Positions 1-9,853 of a DNA stretch of 64,000 nucleotides are shown here, one piece after another. Numbering within the stretch: the first letter of the stretch is position 1; each line of letters starts with the position of its first letter. The notes beneath the pieces are model-generated. The model searched no databases. It worked only from the letters and a program-made list of their open reading frames with translations, and was not told the DNA's origin. Origin of the DNA: Anaeramoeba flamelloides (Eukaryota; Metamonada; Anaeramoebidae); NCBI GenBank assembly GCA_027625915.1, contig JANTQA010000047.1, positions 4,650,001 through 4,714,000 on the forward strand. Direction: 5' to 3'. Made by a program: the position numbers and the translations under genes.

Positions 1-198
1 AGTTACAACATCGCTTTTGCTTTGCGTAAAAGGTATTTGAAGCACAGGTGGTAGTGTTCGTTCAGAAAAAATATTTTTGATTTGTTTAAAAGTTTCTGGT
101 AGTGGGATAGAATAACTAAAAACTGAAAGTGCTTCTTTTGTTGTATATCTTTTTACTTTTTTTTTTTCTTCAATTTCTTTTTTGTTTTCATTACTCAT
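1..198 (-). CDS. N-terminal part of an unrecognised protein (cut by window edge)
   Basis: An ATG at 198-196 opens a frame that stays open for 66 codons to the window edge. The first 18 residues are Lys/Glu-rich and probably disordered. They are followed by a more ordered stretch with the segments LSVFSYSIPLPETF and SERTLPPVLQIPF. Base composition is clearly richer in G and C than the flanking spacer, as for the other coding regions here. Several AT-rich stops precede the ATG, so it is the likely start. I do not recognise the family. The gene is co-oriented with the MBL-ankyrin-BTB gene, whose stop lies about 1.4 kb away. Confidence 0.6.
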   Translation of the reverse strand, partial: MSNENKKEIEEKKKVKRYTTKEALSVFSYSIPLPETFKQIKNIFSERTLPPVLQIPFTQSKSDVVT

Positions 199-371
199 AT
201 TTTGGGAATTGAAAAGAATAAAAAAAATGTTTTCGAATCTCTTCAAACTGAAATTCTTTTAGTTTAGGACTTTTGTATTCTTAAGAAGAAATCTTTTCCC
301 ATTTTTGAGAGTTCTCACCAATCGAAATATGTGTAATTAATTAAAAAGGTCAATTAGTTTTCTATTTTTTA

Positions 372-536
372 CTGGTATTTGAATTATAAATGGGAAACAA
401 TTTTCACTCCCAATCCTAGATTTATCTTTTTCAAACGGAGTTCTCCAAAGAAGTAGGTTGTAATTTGTGAACTTTATTTGAAAAAGGAAATTGAAAATGA
501 AGTGAAAATTTTTCCCGTTTAAAATTCAAATACCAG
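372..536. repeat. M1-family MITE copy
   Basis: Inverted ends begin CTGGTATTTGAATTATAAAT on the left, with the complement on the right, and the element is flanked by TA on both sides. Related copies lie at 6164-6340, 25423-25661 and 47527-47759. Inside are subterminal blocks resembling TTTCACTTC and GAAGTGAAAA that also form an inverted pair. TA flanks suggest a Tc1/mariner-type mover. There is no coding capacity. Confidence 0.75.
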
Positions 537-699
537 TATTTGAGTCACAAACTATAAAAGTTCAAAAACAGCTATTGAATTATTTTTTGAGATTCAAAAA
601 TAAGAGAGTTTGATACAATCTCATAAGAAACTCAAGCATATATTCATTCGATCATGAACCCAGAGAAATTCAAATAAAGTAGCTAAAAAAAACCCTAAC

Positions 700-880
700 A
701 TAGTTAAATCTTGGTAAGATTTTTAATTGTGAATATTCGGAAAATTGTTGTTAAATTGTATATTGACATCAAATTCTTTTTATAAATAACGAACTTTTTT
801 ATGAACCAAGTAATAAACCTATCTAAAGTTCATTAAAGTGGGGGTGTATCTGGAGTAATTCATAAAAAATAATCTTTGTT
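700..880. repeat. Fragment of an M4-family element
   Basis: Left part of an element seen more fully at 14938-15415, 33372-33875 and 54555-55228. It shares the subterminal TTTTTAATTGTGAATATT block, the AAGTAATAAACCTA block and the CTAAAGTTCATTA block. The right terminal repeat is not recognisable here, so this copy is probably truncated. Confidence 0.55.
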
Positions 881-1581
881 AGTAAAGGTATTTGATAATT
901 GGTAATACAAAATTTTGTTTAATATTCATATAAATTAAATCAAGGACTAAGGTATTTATTTCAAAATATGTTCATTGAAATATTTCCAAAAAATCAAAAA
1001 AAAAAAATAATACTTTTTTTGAAGATAAACAATGTAGGACCAATTTCAAAAAAAAACTTGGAAATATAGAAAAGGTACAAATTATTTTTTCAACAATCAA
1101 AATGCAGTTCTATGTCGATGTAAAGTCTATTTAAAAATTTTGTTGAAATTAAACAAGTTCTGATAATTAATTTTTCAATCAAAAAAAAAATAATAAACAC
1201 AAATTTTAATACCCTACTAAAAAATATCAGATAAAATCAAGATCAAAAAATTTAATAATATATAATAATGTGATACAATACTAAGAAACAAATAAATTTA
1301 TTATCAAGAATCAATGAATGGTTTTTAATGATTTTGGATATTTAAAATACTTTTTTTGAAAATTGAGTTTGATAGTGATATTGTAATATAAATTTGCCAC
1401 TCTTTTTTTGGAAATAGCTTATATATTTAATCATAATCATAATATAATATAAAAAAGTAAAAAATAATCAGAAAAAATAAAAGATTTTTTTTTTTTATTT
1501 CTTTTTAATATTATGAAAAAAATAATCGATTCAATAAAAAAATGGGTTGTGTTCTAAAAAAAAAAAGCAAAAAAAAAATAA

Positions 1582-4500
1582 TTAATTATTAAGATAATAA
1601 TCAAAAGAGCAATTGGCGGATAATTGATAATATTTAACTGCGTCTTGAAGTTCAGTTTTAATTGTTTTATTTAAATCGCCCTTTTTAATTGAATTTGTGT
1701 ATAAATATTTTACTAAAACTTGGAGAGCTTTTAAAGATTTACCTGACTCATCTGTTACAAAATTGCATTTAGGGTCTTTATTATTGAGGATCAATTTATG
1801 AAAGAATTTACTTCTGCATAATAAAATGAATTTATGGACTTTAATTTGGTCCTGAGAATCTTTAATTTTGATGATAAAGTCCTTTGAGTCTTCGTCTGCT
1901 AACAGTTGTATGATATTTTGCTTTAAAGAAAAGGTCTTTTTCTGTAAATCAATATCAAACTCGGCAAAAACTTGCATTAAGAGATCGTAATTTTGGATAT
2001 TTTCTTGTATGTCGTTGAAAAGTAACTTGGGCACCTCGTCGTAGTAAAGCCATGTAACAAAATCTTGAACAATATTTTTGGTGTATTTTTTTAAGATATT
2101 ATCACATTCATCGAAGCTTTTGTTTGTTCTTAATTTTAATAATTGAGAATGCACTTTAATTTTCAAAATTTCTTTATCAGCGAACTTCTTTCTTTGCTTG
2201 TATAATTCAGCAAAGTCGTTTGTAAAGCAATCGGAATCGATCTTGAGGATTTGTTTAATAATTTCATTTTCATCGTCATCATCTATCAAATAGTCTATTG
2301 GGTATTTCCGGGATTTATTCTTCTGATAGGAATTAGCGCCATTTTCAATTAATGATAAGGTGATGTTTTTTACCAGGGTCCGATCCCAAGAAGACGAGTG
2401 TTTGATAAAAATATGGAGCGAATTATTGTTATTTTTATCTAGCAAATTGGGATTTACTCCCCTGTTAATCAAGAAATTAACCATTTGCAGAGTAAGGCTT
2501 TGATTTCTTAGCAAATACATGAGACACGTTTTTTTATTCTTATCGGTGAAATTTGGATCTTTAAGCAATTTGATTAATTGCTTGATCATGGGCAATTGAA
2601 CTGAAGGGTTTTTCAAAATGGCCATGAGTGGTGTGTAGCTAAAGGGCTTGCTTACGTGCAGTGGAGTTTTTGCCTTTACTGCGAAAAGTACTTTAATTAG
2701 ATCGATTGTCACATTGACATTTTCACAGAGACAAAGTAGGGCGTTATAATTGTTAATATCCATGACATTGGCGTCAGTGGAATTACTAATTAATAACTTT
2801 AACAGATCAAGATTTATATTTTTATTTTCGCATAAATACATTAAAGCCGTTTTGCCAGAAATTGTTGTATAATCCACGATTTCTTTCTTATAATTGACAA
2901 ACAATTGTAACATATCAATAGTGATGTTTTTGTTTTGGCATAAAAGCATCAAGGCGGTTTCCCCCAAAATGTTTTGTTTCAGGAAATTCTCTGGCTCCAA
3001 ATTTTCTAAAAATAATTTTAGCATTTGCGGGCTTGTATTTATATTTTCGCATAGATACATTAAAGTTGTTTTTCCCTTATTGTCATTAAAATTAATATTT
3101 ATTTTCTTATCAATAAATATTTTCAACAAATCAATTCCCTTCAGTTCTTTGTTTTGTAATAAATAGATCAATGCGTTTTTCCTATCTGTTGGGTTGATTA
3201 AATTAATATCAGACAATTTAATTAAGCTTTGGAATATGTTTTTTTTTTTAATCAAAGTTTCGTTTTCACATAGATACATTAAGGCACTTTTACCAGTTTT
3301 GTGGTTGATTATATTACTATCCGCGTTGCCCACATTTATTAAATATTCAATAATTTTGTTGCTAGTGTTTTTATTTTCGCAGAGATACATTAGGGCAGTT
3401 TTACCATTTTTATGGTTTATTAAATTACAATTATTTTGATAGTTCTCGATCAAGTGCTTTATTAAATTTAAAGTGACCTTTTCGTTTTGGCATAAGTACA
3501 TTAATACCGTTTTACCATTATTATTTTGAAGGGTCGTATCAATTAATTTTTTGGGTATTAATTCGGATAATAAATTTGAAGTCATTTGTTGGTTTTGGCA
3601 TAAATATAATAATGCGTTGTTGAAATCTTTATTTAGGATATTCAAAGAATTGGAATTCTTTTGTTGAATGATGAGATTTAAGATTTCATTAGGAATGACA
3701 GAATTCGTGCTCAAATTATACATTGAAGTCATGTTGCTGCCATTTTTGCTCGAAAGGATGTTATATTGGTTAACTAATTTTTCTTGATTGATTAATAAAG
3801 TTAACGATTTCTTTGTAATTTTGGGGTTTTTGCAGTAGTACATTAGTGCAGTTTTATCTTTGTTGTCCTTGACATTGGGATTTATTCCATTTTTAATCAA
3901 CAAATTAACCATGCCATCAGTAACCTTGGGGTTTTGGCATACGTGCATTAATAAATTTTTACCATAATTCACATCTTGGTAATTAATTTCATTTTTAATC
4001 ACTTCATTCTTTAATTCTTTTTGTAATAAGCCCATTTCGATTTTATCGCTCTTACAAAGATTAATTAAATTATTTATTGTTTTTCTGGTGATCATCCCTT
4101 CGTTCTTAATAATTTGGTTAATGTTTGTTAATTTTAATTTATTTGTAATCGACATTTGATTTTTTCCTGATTTTGCTTTTTCTTTTTCTTTTTCTTTTTC
4201 TTTTTCTTTTTCATTTTCATTTTTGACTAATTTATTATTGTTTTTCAATTTGTTGATAAAATTAAATTGCTTCCAGCGATCATTAGAAATTTTGGTTTGA
4301 AGCGTACACAAATTAAATAATAAATCGTCGTTCCAAGTTTCATTTAAGATTAAATGATTACTAATTTTTAAATTCAATTTTTTGGGGAACAATTTATGAT
4401 GGAAAATGATTTTTTTATTCCCTTTGATCGAGATTAAGAAAGTTAAAAAATGTTCCGAGGGCATAAATGATTTTGGATTTTTTTTAAAGGTCAAGATCAA

Positions 4501-5733
4501 AAATTTGCATGGGATCAAAAATAAATGGTGGTGCAATGTTTCGGTATTTAAAAGTCTCACAAGCCCATCTTTGACAAAATATAAGGTTTTCCTTTTCATT
4601 GTCTTTGAGAGGCTTTTTGGTTTCACAGGGTGAGTAATTGAGTAATTGTAGATCTGCTTCAATATTTTCTTTTTAAACATTTCTGATTTGAGCCAGAAGT
4701 TCTTTGGATCATTAAAATTGTTGTGCAATTGGTAGTGGATTTCTTTTAACATTTGTAAATGCTCCTCTTCATTGGTATCATATTCGCTATTAATTATTTC
4801 TTCTGTGATTTGGATCTCTTCAAATTTGTCATTTGGACAAATGAGATCCCACAATTGGTTCCCAAACACGGCTAATTTGTTATTGATGTTTTCGTTGCTC
4901 TCTTCGTCTAATTCCAAGATCTCCAAAATGTCGTTTTTGCATTTGGGCACAGAATATGATCCGTGATGTGGGATCTTGATCACTTCAAATTCTGGGATCA
5001 CCTCTTTGTCAAACGCTGTTTTAATACGCCCATACATTTTCTTTGTAATAAAGGCGTCACCAGAAAACAAAAAGTATCTGTTTTTTTCCTTTTGCCGAAA
5101 CCTCAAAATTACCGACAAGCTACTTTGATTTAAAAAGGCTCCCTTGTAGCCACTCCACCGCTTTTCGTTTTCGTCAGAATAGAAATAATTCGTGTTAACG
5201 GTGTCCATAATGGACTTTGTGGGCCCAACAACAAAAAAGGAGCACAACGTTGATGTTTCGTCAAACAGCAGATCAACCCATTTCCCAGTGTACACCATGG
5301 GGTACAGCGGTTTTCCTTTGGAAAAAATCCTCGTGTATGGATACTCGCCATCAAACGAATAAAAGACAGTCTCAATGTCAAAGTTATTAAAAAAACGCGT
5401 CGACAATTCCTGTAGCGTCAAGGGGCCAATGTGATCTTCGTGCTGGTGGCTAATAAATAATGCGTCAATATGCAACTTCTTGTCGTGCTCTTTGGACTTT
5501 GGCCCCAAGTAAAACCTCTTCAATTGGTTAGTGATGTCGCACGTACACGATCCCAAGTCAATGATTATTCGATAGTTGTCATACGCAATCGCAATGCAAT
5601 CTCCTTCCGAATTTAACGTATAAACATACAATCCCTTTGTTTTTGGAAACGAGAAAATGGAATCCTCTTGGAGAAAGGAGGAATAGTTTTCATTTTCAGT
5701 GTCAATTTCTTGATCATTAGTGTTTGTATTCAT
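1582..5733 (-). CDS. ComEC-like metallo-beta-lactamase / ankyrin array / tandem BTB protein
   Basis: Intronless, 1,383 residues, ATG at 5733. Residues about 35-270 form a metallo-beta-lactamase-fold domain of the ComEC/Rec2 type: an Asp motif (IIIDLG, 57-62), the metal-binding HQHEDH (96-101), SGDA (224-227) and HHGS (256-259). All expected metal ligands appear present. A Lys/Glu run follows near 505-520. From about 550 to 1140 there are many ankyrin-like repeats of about 33 residues with the consensus GKTALMYLCEN. The C-terminus has a clear BTB/POZ domain (about 1268-1383). Just before it, a segment containing IKVHSQLLKLRTN and VTWLYYDE looks like a second, partly degenerate BTB. BTB proteins commonly act as cullin-3 adaptors, with ankyrins binding the substrate. 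The hydrolase could cleave a nucleic acid, nucleotide or other phosphoester. That combined role is inference; the domain calls are strong. Confidence 0.9.
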   Translation of the reverse strand: MNTNTNDQEIDTENENYSSFLQEDSIFSFPKTKGLYVYTLNSEGDCIAIAYDNYRIIIDLGSCTCDITNQLKRFYLGPKSKEHDKKLHIDALFISHQHEDHIGPLTLQELSTRFFNNFDIETVFYSFDGEYPYTRIFSKGKPLYPMVYTGKWVDLLFDETSTLCSFFVVGPTKSIMDTVNTNYFYSDENEKRWSGYKGAFLNQSSLSVILRFRQKEKNRYFLFSGDAFITKKMYGRIKTAFDKEVIPEFEVIKIPHHGSYSVPKCKNDILEILELDEESNENINNKLAVFGNQLWDLICPNDKFEEIQITEEIINSEYDTNEEEHLQMLKEIHYQLHNNFNDPKNFWLKSEMFKKKILKQIYNYSITHPVKPKSLSKTMKRKTLYFVKDGLVRLLNTETLHHHLFLIPCKFLILTFKKNPKSFMPSEHFLTFLISIKGNKKIIFHHKLFPKKLNLKISNHLILNETWNDDLLFNLCTLQTKISNDRWKQFNFINKLKNNNKLVKNENEKEKEKEKEKEKAKSGKNQMSITNKLKLTNINQIIKNEGMITRKTINNLINLCKSDKIEMGLLQKELKNEVIKNEINYQDVNYGKNLLMHVCQNPKVTDGMVNLLIKNGINPNVKDNKDKTALMYYCKNPKITKKSLTLLINQEKLVNQYNILSSKNGSNMTSMYNLSTNSVIPNEILNLIIQQKNSNSLNILNKDFNNALLYLCQNQQMTSNLLSELIPKKLIDTTLQNNNGKTVLMYLCQNEKVTLNLIKHLIENYQNNCNLINHKNGKTALMYLCENKNTSNKIIEYLINVGNADSNIINHKTGKSALMYLCENETLIKKKNIFQSLIKLSDINLINPTDRKNALIYLLQNKELKGIDLLKIFIDKKININFNDNKGKTTLMYLCENINTSPQMLKLFLENLEPENFLKQNILGETALMLLCQNKNITIDMLQLFVNYKKEIVDYTTISGKTALMYLCENKNINLDLLKLLISNSTDANVMDINNYNALLCLCENVNVTIDLIKVLFAVKAKTPLHVSKPFSYTPLMAILKNPSVQLPMIKQLIKLLKDPNFTDKNKKTCLMYLLRNQSLTLQMVNFLINRGVNPNLLDKNNNNSLHIFIKHSSSWDRTLVKNITLSLIENGANSYQKNKSRKYPIDYLIDDDDENEIIKQILKIDSDCFTNDFAELYKQRKKFADKEILKIKVHSQLLKLRTNKSFDECDNILKKYTKNIVQDFVTWLYYDEVPKLLFNDIQENIQNYDLLMQVFAEFDIDLQKKTFSLKQNIIQLLADEDSKDFIIKIKDSQDQIKVHKFILLCRSKFFHKLILNNKDPKCNFVTDESGKSLKALQVLVKYLYTNSIKKGDLNKTIKTELQDAVKYYQLSANCSFDYYLNN

Positions 5734-6163
5734 CTTCTCTATTGTTGTTTGTTTTTATTTTTTGATTTCAAAGCAGAGATTAAATTAGGTTTTGGAAAAG
5801 GGGTAAAATAAGAGCTTCATTTTTTTTATGTTTGTTGATTTAACAAACATGTTTTGGTTTTTGTAAGAGAATGGATACAGATTTTAAGCAAAACAAAAAT
5901 TTGGAAAAAAAAAGAACTTTTGGAATATAAAAGAGAAACAACCTTGTGGAAAATTTGTATTTGTTTGGAAAAAGAAAGAAAAGTGGAAAAAAAAAAAAAT
6001 GATTTTCTTAACGTGAAATTCTCTTGAAAAAATACAAAGGCAATATTCAAGGTTTTAACTTTTTAAACGCTTACAGATAATTTACAAAACTTTCAAATGC
6101 TTGAGATGGCTTTAAAAGTCGAAAGGTTGGTTGAAAATTAGATTTTTTGTAAGGATTCTAATA

Positions 6164-6340
6164 CTGGTATTTGAATTCTAAATGGGAAAGAATTTTCACT
6201 TCCTTTTCCATATTTTTTTTTTATAAATATAGTTCTCAAAGAAATTAGGTTACAATTTGAGGTTCTCGATCTATATTCTCTTAAAAAAGAGAAATTAAAA
6301 ATGAAGTGAAAAAAAATCCCATTTATTATTCAAATACCAG
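6164..6340. repeat. M1-family MITE copy
   Basis: TA-flanked element with inverted ends CTGGTATTTGAAT and ATTCAAATACCAG, and inner TTTCACTTC / GAAGTGAAAA blocks as in the copy at 372-536. Non-coding. Confidence 0.75.
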
Positions 6341-6821
6341 TAAGACCAAAATTTATCTGAATTCTTTATTTGTTGGAAAATGATTTTCATCAAAATAATG
6401 AGAAAGAATCTATGTATGGTGCAACAGAATTTAGAACAATAATTCAAAATTTCATAATTAAAATGTTGAAAAGGTCTTTCTTTCAAACTAAATTTACTTT
6501 GGGATTTGAAAAAAACATTGAAAAATAGAAATTATTTTTTTAGAACAGTAAGATTTTCTTAATTGACTAAAATTCATTAAAACATTGTTTAGAGAAGAAA
6601 AGGTTTTAAAGTAAAGATCAAATTCAAATTGATTCTGAGAATGGAAAAGCTTTTTTCTTTTTTTTACAGTTTTACAAATGAAGTAAATATTCCGAAAAAT
6701 ATGAATTTGTTTTGTTTTAAGAAGGTGTGAGTTTTTCTAAATATTTATTTGGTTTCTTTTTTCGGAAGGTTTTTTTGAAAAATAGAAAGTCAGATTTTGA
6801 AATTTAACGAGCTTTCTTATT

Positions 6822-7268
6822 TTGAAGTTTATTTCTTGGTCTTGTGGTTTTGTTCAAATAAAAAAATGCACTTTAACCCATGAGTTTGGAGAGAACAAGT
6901 GAAAAAAGATTATTAAAATTTAGATGAAGAGTTGGAAAGCATCTGCGACCAAAAAAAGTAGACAATTTAGGAATCTTTTTCGAAATTTGTCAGCTTAATC
7001 GATCCACTTATAGGAACTATTGGTACTTTGTGTTTATAAAGTTTCTTGGATTTTATGAAATAAAGTTTCGATTCAATTTTATAAACAAACAATCAAAGGA
7101 ATACAAGGTAAAATTATCTTTAATTTTATAAAGTTTCAATAGGTTACAAAACAACCATTGGAAAAATAATATTCTTTTTCAAATATTCTTGCCAAATTCG
7201 TGAGTGACAGTGAAATTTTTCATTTGAACAGAACCACAAGACCCAAGAGGCAAATATCAAAATAAAAA
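6822..7268. repeat. Inverted-repeat element (possible MITE)
   Basis: The left arm contains GGTCTTGTGGTTTTGTTCAA and the right arm, read on the other strand, contains GGTCTTGTGGTTCTGTTCAA. Similarity extends over roughly 45-50 bases per arm. The interior has further foldback sequence around TTTATAAAGTTTC. No second copy was noticed in the window and there is no coding content. Confidence 0.55.
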
Positions 7269-7689
7269 AGATTGATAAATGTAAGAAAATTTTGAATAGT
7301 CATATTTTTTCGAATTCTTCAATTTTTTAATAGTTATCCCTTGTTCTTTAAAAGAAAAAGATTTTCCTTTAATAAACAAAAGTACACACCTCATGAATAT
7401 GCCGATTTTTCTTAAGTACAGTGGTGAAACTTACCTGTATTTTTAAATATCCTGGATGAGCACCTACAAAAGATGAGTTTAAAATTTATGTTTATTATAA
7501 TGTGTTTAAATCATCTTGGTTATATATAGTTTAAATGAATGAAAAAAAAATCCTTGGTAAAATTACACTATTTGTTGTCTCACCAATTAAAAATCATCAC
7601 TGCCACAATTTTGAAATTCAATATTTTTAGAAAAAATCTGTATTTTTTTTTTTATTGTCGAGAAGAGGTGATTCAACAAAATTACTTCC

Positions 7690-7965
7690 TATTTGCTGTT
7701 AGGTTTTTCAGAATTTAAAAGAATAGAATAAAATCAAATATTTTTCTTTATTCTTTTGAATTTTGGAAAATTGCCTTTGTTTTTTTTTACTTTTTGGAAT
7801 AATTAGAAGAAAATTTATTTAATTTTCTTAATATTTCAAAAATTAAAAAAAAACGGCCGTTAGGTTTTCCAGAATTTAAATAAATTGACTTAAATCAAAG
7901 ATTTGTCTCAATTCTTTTGAATTTTGAAAAAACTAGTAACTCTACGGCACTCCGCAGCACCCCCA
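7690..7965. repeat. Two adjacent small foldbacks with a shared end
   Basis: Two hairpin-forming units start near 7697 and 7858 with GTTAGGTTTTYCAGAATTT. Each folds onto a TTCTTTTGAATTTTG arm about 50 bases later. The same end, inverted, occurs near 38070-38115. A short GC-richer stretch (7935-7970) follows the second unit. Confidence 0.5.
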
Positions 7966-8227
7966 GAAACTCTAAAAAAGTGTTAGGGTTTTTTATCCTA
8001 ACTGTAATTTAGGCAAGATTACAGTTCTAAGGATATCTTTTCCTTAAAAAATGAAAAGAATAAGTTATTTCAAAACAAAATAAAGAAAAATAGAAAGAAA
8101 AGAAATAAACGAAAGAGTCAAAAAATAATATTAAAACGTAAAAACTAAAGTGAAAAGTTTTTTTTTTGTGCCCCAAGAGTTGAGTGGGCTGGTGTTGTGA
8201 AAAATCTGTCTTTTGTAAGAAATATTA

Positions 8228-8426
8228 CAGTCAGTTTCACTTTTAAGGCACAAACTTACAATGAAATTTAAGGCACAATAAAAATCTCAAATTAAGGCAC
8301 AAAATTCAGATTCTAGTAAAATAAATTGTAAAAAAAAATAATTACAAATTTTGTGCCTTAATTTGAGAGTTTTTTGTGTGCCTTAATTTTCGTTGAAAGT
8401 TTGTGCCTTAAAAGTGAAACTGACTG
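8228..8426. repeat. M2-family MITE copy
   Basis: A 199-base, almost fully palindromic element with TA on both flanks. The left end is CAGTCAGTTTCACTTTTAAG. The arms continue through AAGGCACAAA, AATTTAAGG and CTCAAATTAAGGCACAAA blocks on both strands. Terminal CAGT plus TA flanks is the signature of Tc1/mariner-type non-autonomous elements. Other copies: 11221-11420 (decayed), 43305-43498, 52355-52550 and 54781-54982. Confidence 0.85.
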
Positions 8427-8779
8427 TAAAGGTTGATCATCAAGATTGTGAATATTCACCATTCAAAATATCTTTCATAAATTTATCTCGAAATATCAAT
8501 TAGCTACTAAATAATTAGATTGTTTTAATCAATTAAGGGAGTTAGTACCTTCTACCAATTTTGAGTGTCACAAGTAATTGCGAAACTCAATGAATCAAAA
8601 TCATTTCTTTAACCAAATAGATGAATATTTTACCAAGTAATGTAAGAGTGTGATATATTCTAGTATCATATATTTTTATACTAATTTAAAAAATGTAAAT
8701 CAAAATAATTAAAAAGTTGATCAAGAAAAAATAATAAAAAAACATTTATTTCTTGATCTTATCTTTAAAAAATTGATAT

Positions 8780-9655
8780 AATTACTTATTCTTTCTATGA
8801 TCTTATTTTTAATTCTACAGCGGATTACTTTTTATTCGAAAATTTTTGAGAAACAAATTACTTTTTATTTCTAAAGAATTTCCCAAAATGGATTTAAAAA
8901 TCCTATTTTTTCATTTGATTCTTCTACATCATATCTTGGTTCAGAAAATAGGATAATTGTTAAATTATTCTTCAGAAAAAAAAATTATTGGAAATCATTG
9001 TTTGATTTGATAATTATTTATATTTCTATTAAATTGAATAAAAAAAAATAATTCTAAATCTTATTGAATTTTTTACAATTTTATCTTATTCTTTGGGTTG
9101 ACAATTTTGGATATATTTATTTTATTTAAAAAAACAAACCCCTTTATTTTATATTGGTAACAATATTCTTTATTTTGGCTTCATTTGATAAAAATATTTG
9201 AAAAGAGAATTTTGAAAAAAAATTTATTACAACAGGATTTAGAAAAGAATAACTAATATAAATGGGATGGGAAAGCCAAGATTATATATCCTATATTCCC
9301 ACACAGATTAAGAAGATAAAGAAAATAAATCTTCGAAAATAATTTTTGCCTCTGCTATTTTTTTTTTTTTTTTCATTTTTGATTTCAATAAATTTATTTT
9401 GAAAGGTGATACTTGTTTTAGTCTTCTTTTCGAAAAGATTTGTTTAAAAAATCATTATTTTTCATCTCTATTTTTTTTTTTTTTAGTTTATTCAATAATG
9501 AAATTAAAGTAACACCACTATAGGAAGATCTTGTACAAAAGTCTCAATTTCTTTAGGAAATTAAAATTTAATCAAAAAAAAATTTACCAAAATCGAAAAA
9601 TGAAAGATTCAGTTCTGATTTACTTTTGATTCTTTTACACAAATAGAGTATCACT
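8780..9655. repeat. Dispersed repeat D2, copy 1
   Basis: Shares an ordered series of blocks with 44060-44900, including TTTGATAAAAATATTTGAAA, AAATTAAGAAGATAAAGAAA-like and GAAAAATTTAAGATTCA-like segments. The last part also matches 53450-53760. A short piece (CTCAATTTCTTTAGGAAATT) near 9540 recurs near 10010. No coding frame is evident. Nature unknown: an old non-autonomous element or a segmental duplication. Confidence 0.5.
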
Positions 9656-9739
9656 ATGTTAAGGTTTTCAATGAACGATATCCACTGAAACCCAAAAAAC
9701 CAGTTTACTATAAGATTATAACAATTAATTTTTTAATAA

Positions 9740-9853
9740 ATGGAAAAAATAAACATCTCCTTAAATAATCAAACTAGAGATCAATATAACAATATAAACC
9801 CCATTCCACTTAGTGTTGCCCAGCCAAAAATGAAAAAGTCACTTAATTTTTAA
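9740..9853 (+). other. Short coding-like ORF (37 codons), possible gene relic
   Basis: An ATG-to-TAA frame of 37 codons with a varied amino acid content (NQTRDQYNNINPIPLSVAQP in the middle), set in a GC-richer island of about 300 bases (9640-9945). Adjacent sequence in other frames also looks coding-like, so this may be a decayed gene fragment rather than a working small gene. The family is unknown. Confidence 0.25.

Larger units (their letters stand above)
199..1581. other. Gene-free spacer
   Basis: Very AT-rich spacer with homopolymer A and T runs. It holds one M1 MITE (372-536) and a fragment of an M4 element (about 700-880). I see no coding signal or RNA gene in the rest. The last few hundred bases lie just beyond the stop of the minus-strand gene and probably contain its 3' UTR. 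Confidence 0.6.

Noticed and set aside
2894-3439. Plus-strand frames inside the ankyrin array
   Set aside because: Antisense shadows that repeat because the ankyrin units repeat (SHRYIKA-type strings).
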